Source of the DNA: Marthasterias glacialis
Lineage: Eukaryota; Echinodermata; Asteroidea; Forcipulatida; Asteriidae
DNA: 64,000 nucleotides
Reading direction: 5' to 3'
NCBI GenBank assembly: GCA_911728455.2
Contig: OU452240.1
Span: 5,651,913 to 5,715,912 of the forward strand
Made by a program: the position numbers and the translations under genes. Below, piece by piece: positions 12,113 to 24,900 of the stretch (its first letter is position 1; each line of letters starts with the position of its first letter). Under the pieces are notes generated by a model. It saw only the letters and a program-made list of their open reading frames with translations. It was not told the DNA's origin and ran no database searches.

Positions 12113-12305
12113 ATATTTACGAGGTCAAAAATGCGCATTATTTAACGTCCGCCTTTCAACGAAGGAAAAGGTCAAACTGTTACCACCACAATGAACAAGT
12201 TTGTGCAGGCACAATGGTCTACAAGCTCTGTGTAAATCCACGTAAAAAGCTGTATCCATTCGTTGTGTATCCCCGCTACTGCCGTTTACCAGGTTGTTTG
12301 CATCT
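12113..12305 (+). repeat. Left arm of a ~190-bp inverted repeat
   Basis: This arm is complementary to 12763-12953 over nearly its full length, with only a few small indels. The 457-base space between the arms holds a Penelope fragment. Single-stranded DNA or RNA from here would fold into a long hairpin. Confidence 0.88.
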
Positions 12306-12373
12306 TAACCGGGGTAGTGATCCCTGGCTTATCGGCAGCACGGTTCGGCTTCTGACTGGTCCCCCCGAGCAAA

Positions 12374-12762
12374 GCATAATCAATGACAACATGCCAATTC
12401 TCCACTCCTCCAACAGGTTGCGCTCAGCAATTTATGAGCGCCCCATGGTCGCCTTCCGTCGCCCTAAGAGCCTAGGTGACATTCTAGTTAGAGCAAAACT
12501 CCCCCCAGGTACAGGCCAAACTCCCTCCCCACAAGACATACAGGGTTGTCACCACTGCACCCGCTCTAAGTGCAAGACTTGTATGTATATCAAACCCACT
12601 GTACAGGTTAAAAAAATACAAAATCAAGACCAACTCCCAATGCCAAACCCCAAATGTCATTTATGTCATATCATGTAAGAGATGTGGAGTACAGTATGTG
12701 GGAGAGACAAAGACCAAACTTAGTCTTCGCTTTGCAAACCATGTCTCCTCCATAAAGACCAA
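12374..12762 (+). pseudogene. Penelope-like element fragment (C-terminal part of RT/GIY-YIG ORF)
   Basis: Matches the minus-strand Penelope ORF at about 62,240-62,640. It reads INDNMPILHSSNRLRSAI, then a Cys/His cluster ([12 protein letters not shown]), then the start of the GIY-YIG region. A deletion of about 20 bases after TVQVK shifts the frame, so the [12 protein letters not shown] segment is out of frame. Both ends are cut sharply where the inverted-repeat construct begins. It is non-functional. Confidence 0.88.
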
Positions 12763-12949
12763 AGATGCAAACAACCTGGTAAACGGCAGTAGCGGGGATA
12801 CACAATGAATGGATACAGCTTTTTACGTGGATTTAATCAGCTTGTAGACCATTGTGCCTGCACAAACTTGTTCATTGTGGTGGTAACAGTTTGACCTTTT
12901 CCTTCGTTGAAAGGCGGACGTTAAATAATGCGCATTTTTGACCTCGTAA

Positions 12950-12953
<4 letters not shown>
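12763..12953 (-). repeat. Right arm of a ~190-bp inverted repeat
   Basis: Reverse complement of 12113-12305. It abuts a (TA)n tract at about 12,953-12,980. See the finding on the trapped Penelope fragment. Confidence 0.88.
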
Positions 12954-12980
<27 letters not shown>

Positions 12981-13340
12981 TTAATCCCAAGGTTTTTCCC
13001 AAGATGTAACGATAACTTATTCTTTGGATGTAATTTTTTTGAAATTTTCATACACAGAGACCATGTCTTAATTCCAGCTCATATTATCTGCAGACCATAA
13101 AACGAGGCCGGCAAGCCAACGTCAAGTTTGGGTTACGTCAGTTAATGCGTTTATTCAGTTTTTGAAGACATTTACGGTAGTTACAAGATTGTAAAAAAAA
13201 AGTGCTGGATTGGTTCCAATCGGTACCAACTCTTCATGCTATCATTTTATTATGAAATATTTAATTGAACAAACAGCGATTGTGATGAACTGCTGCTTAA
13301 TTCCATATCCGCAGTACCCTTCGTTTTGAAGATAGTCCAA

Positions 13341-13925
13341 ACGGAACGAACTTTGATCAAAATAATGCATTACTCATGGTTTTCACAATGACTCGCAATA
13401 AAAGCAGACTCGGCTAAACGGAAGATGCTTTGATTAAAATAATGCATCATTCATGACTTTCACAATGAATCACAATAAAAGCAGACTCAGCCCATCATAA
13501 ACATTTTTTGATCACATCAATGCATTACTCAACCAATCACGACATGCTTTGGTCAAATTAATGCATTATTCATGACTTTCATAATGAATCGCAAAAAAAG
13601 CAGACTCAACCAACCAATAACATTATTCCAACAAATAAATGCATTACTCATGACTTTCATAACGAATCACAATAAAAGCAGACTCGGCTAGTCAGGACAA
13701 GCTTTGATTACATGAATGCATTATTCATGACTTCCATGATAAAATAAAAGCAGACTCAGCCATTCGGGACAAGCTTTAATCAAATTTATGCCTAATTCAT
13801 GACTTTCGTAATGCAATACATTAAAAGCACTCGGCCAAGTAGGAATATTTTAGATAAAGTGAATAACATTATTCATGAATTTCGTAATGAACCACAATCA
13901 AAGCAGACTCGGCCAATCTTCAATG
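13341..13925. repeat. Degenerate minisatellite, ~70-bp unit, 8-9 copies
   Basis: Units contain AATGCATTAYTCATGACTTT, CAATGAATCRCAATAAAAGC and AGACTCGGCCAA in the same order, diverged by substitutions and small indels. Predicted ORFs inside are repeat artefacts. Confidence 0.85.
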
Positions 13926-14255
13926 AAATTAATACAACCCAAAGCCATAAAACTGCTAGTCAAGTATTATTTACTGCACTGTACTCAAGCCACAATGCTC
14001 ACAACATTAGATATGGTAACGGCCATTTTCACCGAACCTTTGATTGATACCTGCAAATGAGCGACAAAAACAACATGAAAGTGACAACGGTGGCATCACC
14101 TGGAACTCTAACACCTTGTGGGTGTAAAACTACTTGTCATTTCATCCTTTTGTTTTGCTCACTTATGCCTCAGCTTCTGAGGAAAAACAAAACAAAAAAC
14201 AAAAAACAGCTCAATTTTACTCAGTTGGAGAACACATTCATTCTTTTTAACATCC

Positions 14256-14385
14256 AGTTGTGGGGACTCCCTATTGCTGCTCAATTATTCCCTTTTCTGT
14301 TGAATTACCTTGTGGGGACAGGGTTTGACAAAGAACGTTGTGGGGACCTTTGTTCCGTTGTATAAATGTCCCCACAACGGTGTGT
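14256..14385. repeat. TTGTGGGGAC repeats with inverted copy
   Basis: Three direct TGTGGGGAC words (near 14260, 14310 and 14340) and one inverted GTCCCCACAA (near 14368) suggest a small decayed inverted-repeat transposon. Confidence 0.45.
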
Positions 14386-14389
14386 GTGC

Positions 14390-15600
14390 CTACCCACATT
14401 ATGTTTTGTTTTGTTTCCCTTTACAAACAAATATCTTGTTGGGTGCCCAGATACACACCGGGTTGTACAACCTTCTGCTAAGTAAAATGGGTAAACATAA
14501 AAATGTTTTTATACCTGGGGGGGGGGGGGGTTATAACTGTCAGTTTGGATTTACTCCAAAGACATATTTTTTTTCTTCTTTTTATATTCCGTGGTGGCTG
14601 CAGCTAAGGCTGTTGCTAAAGGTGTTGGTATGGGCAACTAATGCTTCCATGTTTGTTCACATGACGATCAAATGGATAGCCGGGTAACTGCGTAACATAC
14701 CAAGGGACTTGGGAGTGACAGAAATATGACCAAACTTTTACACTTCATATTTTTCATCAAGTCAAGACTTTTCCACACCGAAAGCTTTACGTCCTTTTTG
14801 ACGAACCCACTTTTGTTAGGTTCCTCTGTCGGGGCGCACCTCATCTTACTTTGCTGCAACGGGTTACCAGCCACAATGCCACATATTTACATTGGAGTGA
14901 CTGGTAACCTGGCCAAATAATCACAAGGCAGATAGTTGTAGTAAGCAATATATTTCCCCGTTCAAAAATCATGAAATTGTTCCCCTGATCCAGGCATTCA
15001 TTTGTCCTTAAAGCCCCAACTCAACATTGGTAAACTGACTGTAAATGCTTCCATTCTTTATTCAAATCAATATATGATCAAACCAACCTGTGAGCATTTC
15101 AGCTCATTTTGTTGTTTCATTCGCAAAAAAAAAAAAAAAAAAACGGTCAAAATGGATTCAGCACTTTGTTCAGAACTCTTACAGGCAGAGACGAAAACTC
15201 ATTTCTGGATCTTATTTCATTTATTATTTAAAAACGATAACACTCCGGGCAGAAATATTTCGAGGAAAGTTTTCAACCATCATTGTCTTTATACCATGTA
15301 AGGTAAATCTGTGAACGTTTGTGTTTTCCTTCTTACCAATGTCGAGCTGGGGCTTTAAAAGGGGGTAACTCTTGAAAAAATTATTCCATTAAGACGTCTT
15401 TAAGATTTGTTGAGTTATCTGGTACCACAATCGAGCCCCAGACCAAATAAACATAGCATACAAGAATTTCCAATCCAGGATGACTATTTTCTTTTAAACC
15501 TAATGTTACCAAACAATTGAAAGTGAAACTATATTCAACGATGTAAATTGTGTAGAACTGTGCACTGAACTTTGTGGGCACTCTGTAGAAATGTGGGAGG
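14390..15600. other. Intergenic, no gene seen
   Basis: Low-information sequence with a G-run at 14518-14530 and an A-run at 15125-15143. No coding frame has recognisable motifs. Confidence 0.4.
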
Positions 15601-15617
15601 GGAGGTCATTTAAACAC

Positions 15618-15960
15618 CATGTGGATGATATTGAATGGTCAGACAGTAGGAGGGTTGACTGTGTACTGCATTCACCACATATCATACTGTAGGCTGGTAC
15701 AGCTGACAGCCATTCAAAACCATTTGGATATTGAATGGTCAGACGGTGGGAGGGTTGACTGTGCACTCTGTGGATGCATTCACCACATGGTACTATAATG
15801 CAGGCTGGCACAGTACACTGAATGGTCAGATAGTAAGAGGGTTGACCGTGTACCGTGCATGTGGATACATTTGTGACATATCATATTGCAGGCTGTCATA
15901 GTTTATCCATCATTCAAAAGCATGTGGATGATATTGAATGGTCCAAGAGTAAGAGGGTTA
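15618..15960. repeat. ~100-bp minisatellite, 3-4 copies
   Basis: Units share GATATTGAATGGTCAGA, AGGAGGGTTGACTGTG, CATTCACCACATATCATA and GCAGGCTG. A related word set (ATACTGAATGGTTAGAGAGC) occurs near 29,380. It lies immediately downstream of the AKT1S1 stop codon. Confidence 0.7.
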
Positions 15961-15992
15961 AATACAGAGTCTGACAACCCACAGCACATCTG

Positions 15993-18900
15993 CTAAAGGT
16001 TGACTTGCTTGCTCAATGAAACCGTATCCCCGGTATTCAGCCGAGGTCTTGGAAGATCGCCAAACATTTCCGTTCCGTCCTGAACGCTGAACGACAGCGC
16101 CCTCATACTTGCCACCATGCGGTCTGGTTCAGGCATTGGAACCTGGAAGGAGACACAGTGTTTTAATCGATCTGTCCAAATTTTAAAAAAAAAGTGCTGT
16201 TGTCATGATCATAGCTGGCCTGTGGCTCTGCACATGGTAATATGAACTCTCACCCAGTTACTGCAGCATGCGCGCATGCCCTCCGTCTTATTTCCACAGA
16301 TACGATATCGATGGACAGCTCGCATGCGCGCAGTTATTGGGTAAGAGTTCATAATTCCATATAAACCCACAGGTCTGCTATGATCATAACGACAGCGCCC
16401 TTTTCATTCTTGTAAATTATGCTACAAACATATCTGGAATATTTTATTGTTTATCAATGTAAAAAGTACATTCAATGAAAAGTACATTCGCTGGAAGAAG
16501 TACATTCAATGAAATCCTCTAGTTTTTTAAACAAACGCACCATAAAACCAACCTGTGAACAAAATAATTAAACATGGTAGCACCAATGAACAGATTTGTT
16601 GTAACAAAACAGATTTATCTTTGACGGACCTTATCTTCATCGTCATCCTCATAGGACGCCTTCACCTCACGGTTCCACATGGGCATTGAGATGGGTACGG
16701 AGGCAGCATAGTTCTGCGTCCTTGTTTGGCCACGCCCGGCCATCACGTGGCTTAAGTGGTCATCGTTTAAGGAGTTATCTGGTGGGAGAGAGTGGGGAGG
16801 GTTGATTTGAGAGGCGTCTTTTGAGGTTGGGGAAGGTCACGGGTGAGAAAGTTGAAAGAGAAGTTGAAGAAACAGAAATGGTCTTAACAAGCAAAAATAA
16901 AATAAAAAAAAAACAACAACAGAAAAAGACAAGAGTCACCAGAAAAGTGGAGCAGAAAAGAAACTCTGGGGTTGTCCAAAGTTTTCAAAATCATTATGAT
17001 GGCAAAGAAAGTAAAGTAGCGTCACCAGAAAATATAGTAGCAAAGACACTTGGGGGTCGTCCAAAGTTTTCAAAGTCTTTCAGATAGTGACGAAAGTAAT
17101 GTAACCCTACGATGTTTTTTACGCCTTCCAAGGGTAACATTAAGTAGGTGTGGTTATGGAGCTGTATTTTTATCTCGCGAACACAATCACATCTCAAATG
17201 GTCTAATCAGATTGCTAGAGGATCTCTACACCCACCAAAAAAAAACAAAAAAAACCCAACAATTTCAGACCAAAAGAATTTCCCGGAGACAGAATGACAG
17301 CAAACATCTATACTTGATGGCCTGCACCAACCAAATGGACATTTTAGGGGGTAGGATACACCATGTGGATTTATAGGTCATTGGTTCAACCCAGAACCTC
17401 TTTTCTTTCAATAATCTAGTCGTTTATAGTTACTTTAGGAACTCATGGATTTTTACAAATGTTTACAAACCGCATCACGATTCGGTGTCATGCCACAGCA
17501 GAGCAATGACCTTTACCATTATAGTCAGTTTTTACATAGTTTAATTTCAACAATAAAGGAAATTGGCCTCCCTGTCCAGTAAAATAAAAGTGACAAGTAA
17601 ATTATACTTCCAAAAAATTAAGCTCTATCATGTCTATATAAATGCTTTGGGATTGACAAAAAAACAGAAAAAGGCCACACTAAAACTTGTTTACAGAACT
17701 ATCAGACTATGTAAACACTGAAGACTAAACACTGTATAGACCTTTATCATGCTGCCACCATCTTGGTCATGTTCCCTGTATCTAATAACAGCAATATATG
17801 CTAATTTTCATTGTACAAAAAGGAACCAGACTATTTACCCTTCCAGCCTCGGTTTGGTTAAATTGGTTTGAATGGGAGAAAATCAAGATGGCCGCACCAT
17901 GATAAAGGTCTATTACAATGGACAAATCGTGACCTAGGGCCAAAGGTCAAGCTTCATAACCTTACCATCAGTGCTGCTTTCATCGTCTGATTCAAAGAAC
18001 GGATCACAATCCTCATTAAAACCATCCAAGTCAAAAATTGCTGTAAAAATGAACGGAAAAAGACATTTAAGATTTTTAGAGGGGGGGTTGTCCCGTTTCT
18101 TAAGGTCTGAATGAAACGTTCTAACAAAAAAATATTGTAAAAATAATAATTGTAAAAGTAAAAAAAAACATACAAATATTTTGACTCTTTACTAACCATG
18201 TGTTGCAACAAGTCTATAAATAAATGCCCCACCAGCACAATTTTGCACCAGTTCATTTGCCAGACGTGGGGGGGGGGGATTACTGACAACATTTACTCAC
18301 TATCAGCATCGTTAGTTCTGTCTCGAGTTGGTTTTGATGTTTGTCTTACTGCGTCTGCTGATTGCTGTGAGCTTCCGTAAGCCTGATGAATTAAAACAAG
18401 TCATCAATTTGGGTTATTCCAAATCAATCAATTCAATTTTCCATCGTAATTTTCATTAATTTCCAAACCAAACCATTGGGCTAAATTCTACACTGTAATT
18501 TCTTATTTTCCCTACTTATATTTTGTCATCAATAAATTTGAAATCAAAACATTATGACAGAGAATTTTTTTTTTAATTATCGGTAAAGCTTGTCAGTGAC
18601 ATGTTTTTATAAATTATTAAGGATTAAAGATTAAAATAGGCCTGCAGAGAGAGAATTTTTCAGATGTATTGTCAGCGACACTAATTATCATAATTAATCG
18701 TTTAATGGGGGGGGGGGTATCTTTTGCCAAGGCCTCTGTGGTTAGCATTAAAAGATACAAACATAACAATCGCAGAATCGCAGAATAAAACAAAAGGAGA
18801 CAATATGAACATTATTAAGTAAATGCAATCAGACATGATAAGGACACTGTACATGATTGGTAAGGATCAGAAACAGTGGCTTCATTGCAGTCTGAAAGTG

Positions 18901-21900
18901 ACAGTAATTAATCATAATCAGTTTTTTGATGATATCATCGCATCACAATAGAGCAATGTGACTTCATTTTGCCCTATACACCGGTCTTCGGCTGCTTCAG
19001 GAACCTGTTAAGAGATAAACAAAACGACACCTTGCCCCTCATCGCCTAGCAACACTCCCTTCAAAAAGGGAACATATGAAACACATGTCAAAGTCAAGCC
19101 CACAGCATTGTGTAAAAGCCTACAGCAAACCACTGCATATAATTATCATAATTGTGCAGCCACTAACGACCACTGTAGCTACGGTTTGAGTTGTGAATAA
19201 TACAACAGCATAATAAGCACACACCATACAAATACACACCATATTATATACAATGAGGAACAATGAGGAAATGTACCCCGGCTATGCCCAAAATCCTGCT
19301 AAACCCCCTAATCAGGGAATGGTCTGGCCCTGCAGGCACAGTTACCAACAGAAATGAGTTCCTAGCCAGGTGAACAATGCAGGTTTTAGAGTAAGCATAG
19401 AGTGGAGTGTTTTGTTCAATTCAATTCAAGGATTTTATTATCAATTCATCCAGCCCAAGGACTGGGATATGTGGGGGAGGGACAGTTCAAGGATACGTGG
19501 GGGGGGGGTCTCTTGCAAAAGCCACTATGGTCAGTGTTTAACAATACAATAACAACTGCAGAATCACAGAATCAAACAAAATGAGAGAATATGATCATCG
19601 ATGTTTAAGTAAATGCAGACATGTTAAAGGCACTGTACATGATTGGTAAGGATCAAAAATATGGTTAGTGTTAAAAGATACAATCATAACAATCGCAGAA
19701 TCATAGAATAAAACCAGAATGAGAGAATATGCAAATCAGTAAGTAAATGCAACCAGACATTATCAAAGCACTGTATATGATTGGTAAGGATAAAACAATC
19801 GCAGAATCATAGAATAAAACCAGAATGAGAGAATATGCAAATCAGTAAGTAAATGCAATCACACATGTTACAGGCACTGTACATGATAGGTAAGGATCAA
19901 AAATATGTTCTTTTTCCAATAACTTTATGACCTTTGTGTATTTCTTTCAGTTTCCCCCTACCTTACACACCCCCTCCCCTTTGTTTAAAGTGACTTACTT
20001 TTAAAACCACCGATTCCGATTCCGATTTTGTGCTTTGAGCTCCACTGTGTACTGCCCTGGTAGAACTTGTGATCTTAGGGGAGTCATGCGAAACAACTAC
20101 AAAGAAGAGAGAGGAAAAAAAGACGATAATCTTATTTTCGTTAATCACGGAAAATCTTCAAAGACCCAACACTCACCAACTTTTCTTTATTTATTTTTTT
20201 AAAACTTTTTTATTGAAGTCGCCAGACACACAAGGCCAGTAAGCCACTCGAGGTGTGGGCTACAAATCAACTGTTTTTTCCAGGGGCCGTTGCCACCTAC
20301 TCCTGGGGCTGAAACAGGGTTACCCCCTTTACAGTCCGTAAGGATGTAGGCTTGGGTATCATCCTTCAGAAACCTGGCTGGTAGAGCAGAAGGCTCTACA
20401 ACCCCAACTTTTAACGGAGCAATTATGGTTAAGTGCCTTCCTCAAGGACACAAGTGTCATGACAGGGACTCGAACCCACACTCCGAGCCACCAGAGCTCG
20501 AGTCCGACGCACTAACCACTCGGCCACGACACGCCACAAATGCAAACACGGATCAGCACCAGTTGACCAGACTGAAATTAAATCTCCAGGAACAAATGTC
20601 CGACACGCTAAAAATTCGTTAGAAAAGTAAACAAACCGCCGTCATTGTTCTGAAACACAACAGCACACACAACTGTACCTACTTTTGTTTAGATATCAAG
20701 CAATAAACCACAAGGGAAACTGACTGGGTAAATTTTAAATCAATTTTGGGGTGAACAAAGACACATTGACTGGAGTGGGATTTGAACCAGCCACCACCAG
20801 TTTAACGTACTGACGCTCTACCAACGGAGCTATCCAGCCCTGTTGTTGGCAGTCTCCCTAAACGTATGGAAAGGCCTACAGACTATTACAGGTTACAAAC
20901 CCAAGAAAAATGGTATATTTGTTGAAAATGAATTACTCATAGTTTGAACTGTTTTTATGGCAGGTTTGACAAAGTGGAATTCAGCATACATACAACAGGA
21001 CAAAGTGATGAACACAATAAGGAACTCCCCAGATAGATAATACCAACATTCATATCTCTGAGCTTGAAGTTTATAATCTGTTTGAAAAACTGAATTCTTA
21101 CAAGACATGCAGGCCTGACTCCAGCACTTCTAAATTGTGAAAGGTATGTGCAGATCAACTAGCAAGTCCGTTCCAAACATTGTTTCAAGCTTCGATTGGC
21201 AGTTCCCATGTTCCGGCCTGACGGAACAAATCCACAATCATTCGTATTCCCAAAAAGTCTAAGCCCAAAGAAATGAATGATTTACGGTCAGTAGCCCTGA
21301 CATCTATTTCTATGAGGTGTTTTGAAAAACTGATCATGTCTAGATTATTACCAGATGTTACAGAATTCTTAGATGATCGTCAGTTTGCTTACCAGCCTCA
21401 CAGGAGCACTAAAGATGCTGTACTGACTTTGCTTAATGGTATTTACGAGCATCTGGAAAATGCTACTACTGTACTTATGTTCAAATTTTGTTTGTTGATT
21501 TGTCCAGTGCCTTTAACATTTGGTGCTTGATATGTGGCAAGATTTTCCACCCCCTGTACCGTGTAGACTACCTACACTCTACACCGAAATTCAACCCCCT
21601 GTACCGTGTAGACTACCTACACTCTACACAGAAATCTGAAAAAGGACCATGCTAGGGCGCCCGCACATGTTGGTTATGGCACTGCGTTGTGCTATACGTA
21701 GAGAAAAGGTACAAGTTTTTCTTTCACACATATTCCCACAACCATGTTTACTCTTTCAGAAAATGTTTTTTTTTTTAAATGAAGTATGTGATCCACTTTG
21801 GATCAAACCATTATTTCAAATAGGGGTGTTTTTGTCATATTTTCTCATAGCGAAAAATGGGGGTATTGAATTGGGCCATAAATCCAAAAGTGGCACTTTG

Positions 21901-24900
21901 TGGATAATGCCACTTTTATAGTATAGTTGGAAGATAAGATACCAACCTACATAAAAATTGCAATAGAATAGTTTTGTATTTCAAGTGCGCTAGAGCAGTA
22001 TTGCAGGAAAGTCAGCAGTTTGGTGGGGGAAAAAAAACACAATGAATAGCCAAAAATTATAAATTAAAGGAAGTCTTAATTGACAAACTATACAACATAT
22101 TGGTCATATTTAGGATAGAATATGTAAAATGAATGTTGATATGGAGAGAGAAAAAAATACTTCAATGGCATTAAAGGCAGTCAGTGATGCCAGAGACATG
22201 ATTTTGAAATGTGAACTTTGATAGTAGGCCTAAAATAGTTAAGATACATGGAATTGCTAAGTGACTTTTTTTTATCAAACATTGTTCTTTGGACATGGGA
22301 TAGTTAAGATACATGGAATTTCTAAGTGACTTTTTTTTATCAAACATTGTTCTTTGGACGTGGAATAGTTAAGATACATGGAATTGCTAAGTGACTTTTT
22401 TTTTTATCAAACTTTGTTCTTTGGACGTGGAATAGTTAAGATACATGGAATTGCTAAGTGACTTTTTTTTTATCAAACATTGTTCTTTGGACGTGGAATA
22501 GTTAAGATACATGGAATTGCTAAGTGACTTTTTTTTATCAAACATTGTTCTTTGGACGTGGAATAGTTAAGATACATGGAATTGCTAAGTGACTTTTTTT
22601 TATCAAACATTGTTCTTTGGACGTGGAATAGTTAAGATACATGGAATTGCTAAGTGACTTTTTTTTATCAAACACTGTTCTTTGGACATGGAATAGTTAA
22701 GATACATGGAATTGCTAAGTGACTTTTTTTTATCAAACATTGTTCTTTGGACGTGGAATAGTTAAGATACATGGAATTGCTAAGTGACTTTTTTTTATCA
22801 AACATTGTTCTTTGGACGTGGAATAGTTAAGATACATGGAATTGCTAAGTGACTTTTTTTTATCAAACATTGTTCTTTGGACGTGGAATAGTTAAGATAC
22901 ATGGAATTGCTAAGTGACTTTTTTTTATCAAACACTGTTCTTTGGATGTGGACTGCACTGTACAGTATTTAACAGTAAAAATGGATACAATATTAAACAA
23001 AGATGCAACACAGTTTTCTGTAACCCGTCTTTTTAGGCCTAGTTTGGTGGTATTACATCCAGCATAACCCATCAAGCATGTATAGTGAAACATTCAAATT
23101 TCAGGAATGAAACCTACATGTTTTTGGAAATTCATGTCATATTTTATTGTTTACATTGTTCAGCAATCCTTATACATGGTTACAAGGGGTTCAAATGTAG
23201 TAGTTTATGTTCTTCCAACATTGCTGAATGAATTGACCATCTGCTCAATGCTCACAGAAGCTGACCACTGACTCAGAAGAGAGTATGTTTACATTATACC
23301 CCCTGGCCAGACATTTGTTTACATTTTATCCCTGGGCCCAGACATCTGTTTTATATTTTAATCCCCACTAAATAGGCTTGCACCTTGGGCTATAGTGATC
23401 ATCCCTATAGTGATAAACCAACTTGCCACTACTGCAAGAACTTGGAGGTGGTACCAGTTTATCCTGTGCCCTGATTTCACAAAGAGTGAAGATTGATCTT
23501 CAGTGCAAATCAATAGCAATTGCTATCAGAAAAGTGTGATGTCACAATGCAAATGACTATGGTAATAGGCCTCGTGCAGTGGCGTAACTAGCTGTAACTA
23601 CGCCCGCCATTTTGGACGGCAAGCACCGCGATCGCCTGTGCCACATCTTGCGATATATCATAGCTTGGTGCATATGAAGCTGACGTCATTGCTCAAATAT
23701 AATTCAAAGGAGAACTTCTACGTCGAAACATAACTGATCAAAGTAGGTCTATACTGAGTGAAATTAGAGGGGTATGTCACGGATCAATATTTGTCGAAAT
23801 TAGTAATGTTGTGGTGAAAAATGCTGAGAATCGTCCGGTAGTACTGCGTGCATATATTATGCGTGCCATCCAAAATGGCCGGTAAACGTTTGTAGTTGTC
23901 AATGAAGTGACGTCACGTGCACGATCTCTATACTGACAACTCATCTTAAGATGAATCTTAGTGCTTTGTGAAATCGGCCCCTGTACAATGAAGATGAAGT
24001 TCAACTGCTAGCAACATTGAACTTTCTAGCAAGGAGTTGCATTTATCTCAAGATATTCATAATACTCGTCAATGTTGGAGAATGCTGAAAATGTGTAACT
24101 AAGGTCTGTCTTCGAATATGGTTGAACATCCAATTATACTGGCCTCAACATTCGCTGTAGACGCTGAGCCTAGGATGCACTGGCATACGTTGTAGCTCAC
24201 CTCTAAATGGTATGAACATTCACTGTTTCATGTTTTCTTTTGGTCGAAAGATATGAATGGTGTTATCAAGTGATTTGCCTCAGTCTTTAAGTAAATACAT
24301 TTTTTTTACGAAATGCTTACTTGGCCTCGGTCAAATTGTATTATCCCTAAAAAGCATCAAAAACCATGTGGGTTTGTGGTGTTCAGATCACTATCATGTA
24401 CTCAACTAAAATGAACTATACCTTACATGCCTACTGGTTTATTTTGTGAGTTGTTGTGATTCGTGTATACATTGCAACCACACTTTGTAAACTTAATACG
24501 TGCCATAGTATTGGTAGTCTCAGTAGTGGCTGTTAAAGAAATTCAGAAAGGATGGAACACTTTCTTCTGGGGGCGCTCCCATGTCGGCTACGTAGCATGT
24601 GCCTGCCAATAGGCCCCCTTTTTAATTGGCTTATACACAATGACCCCCTTTTCAAATTCTACTGACTTACCTTTAACCCAATGACCCCTTTTTTTCCTAT
24701 TTACTGCTACTCAAATCATTCTCATTTTCCATTTCCTGCTACCCAATTGGACATTTCAAAATCATGAGGCATTTGTTTGAACAGTTTTCAACCTGTTCTG
24801 GCAACACTGCTCCCCAGTGCTCCCCACCCCTTTATGAAATAATGGAATCTTCCATTCACAATTTACTTGTTGTGTCAAGTGCATTTTTGGAAAGATTAAT

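Noticed and set aside
20425-20540. tRNA-Ser gene on the minus strand
   Set aside because: Head of a SINE. The same head with the same downstream body recurs at 33,022-33,357, and the stems are mismatched.
22230-22957. CRISPR array
   Set aside because: There are no distinct spacers. The whole 65-bp unit repeats, and the genome is eukaryotic. It is a satellite.
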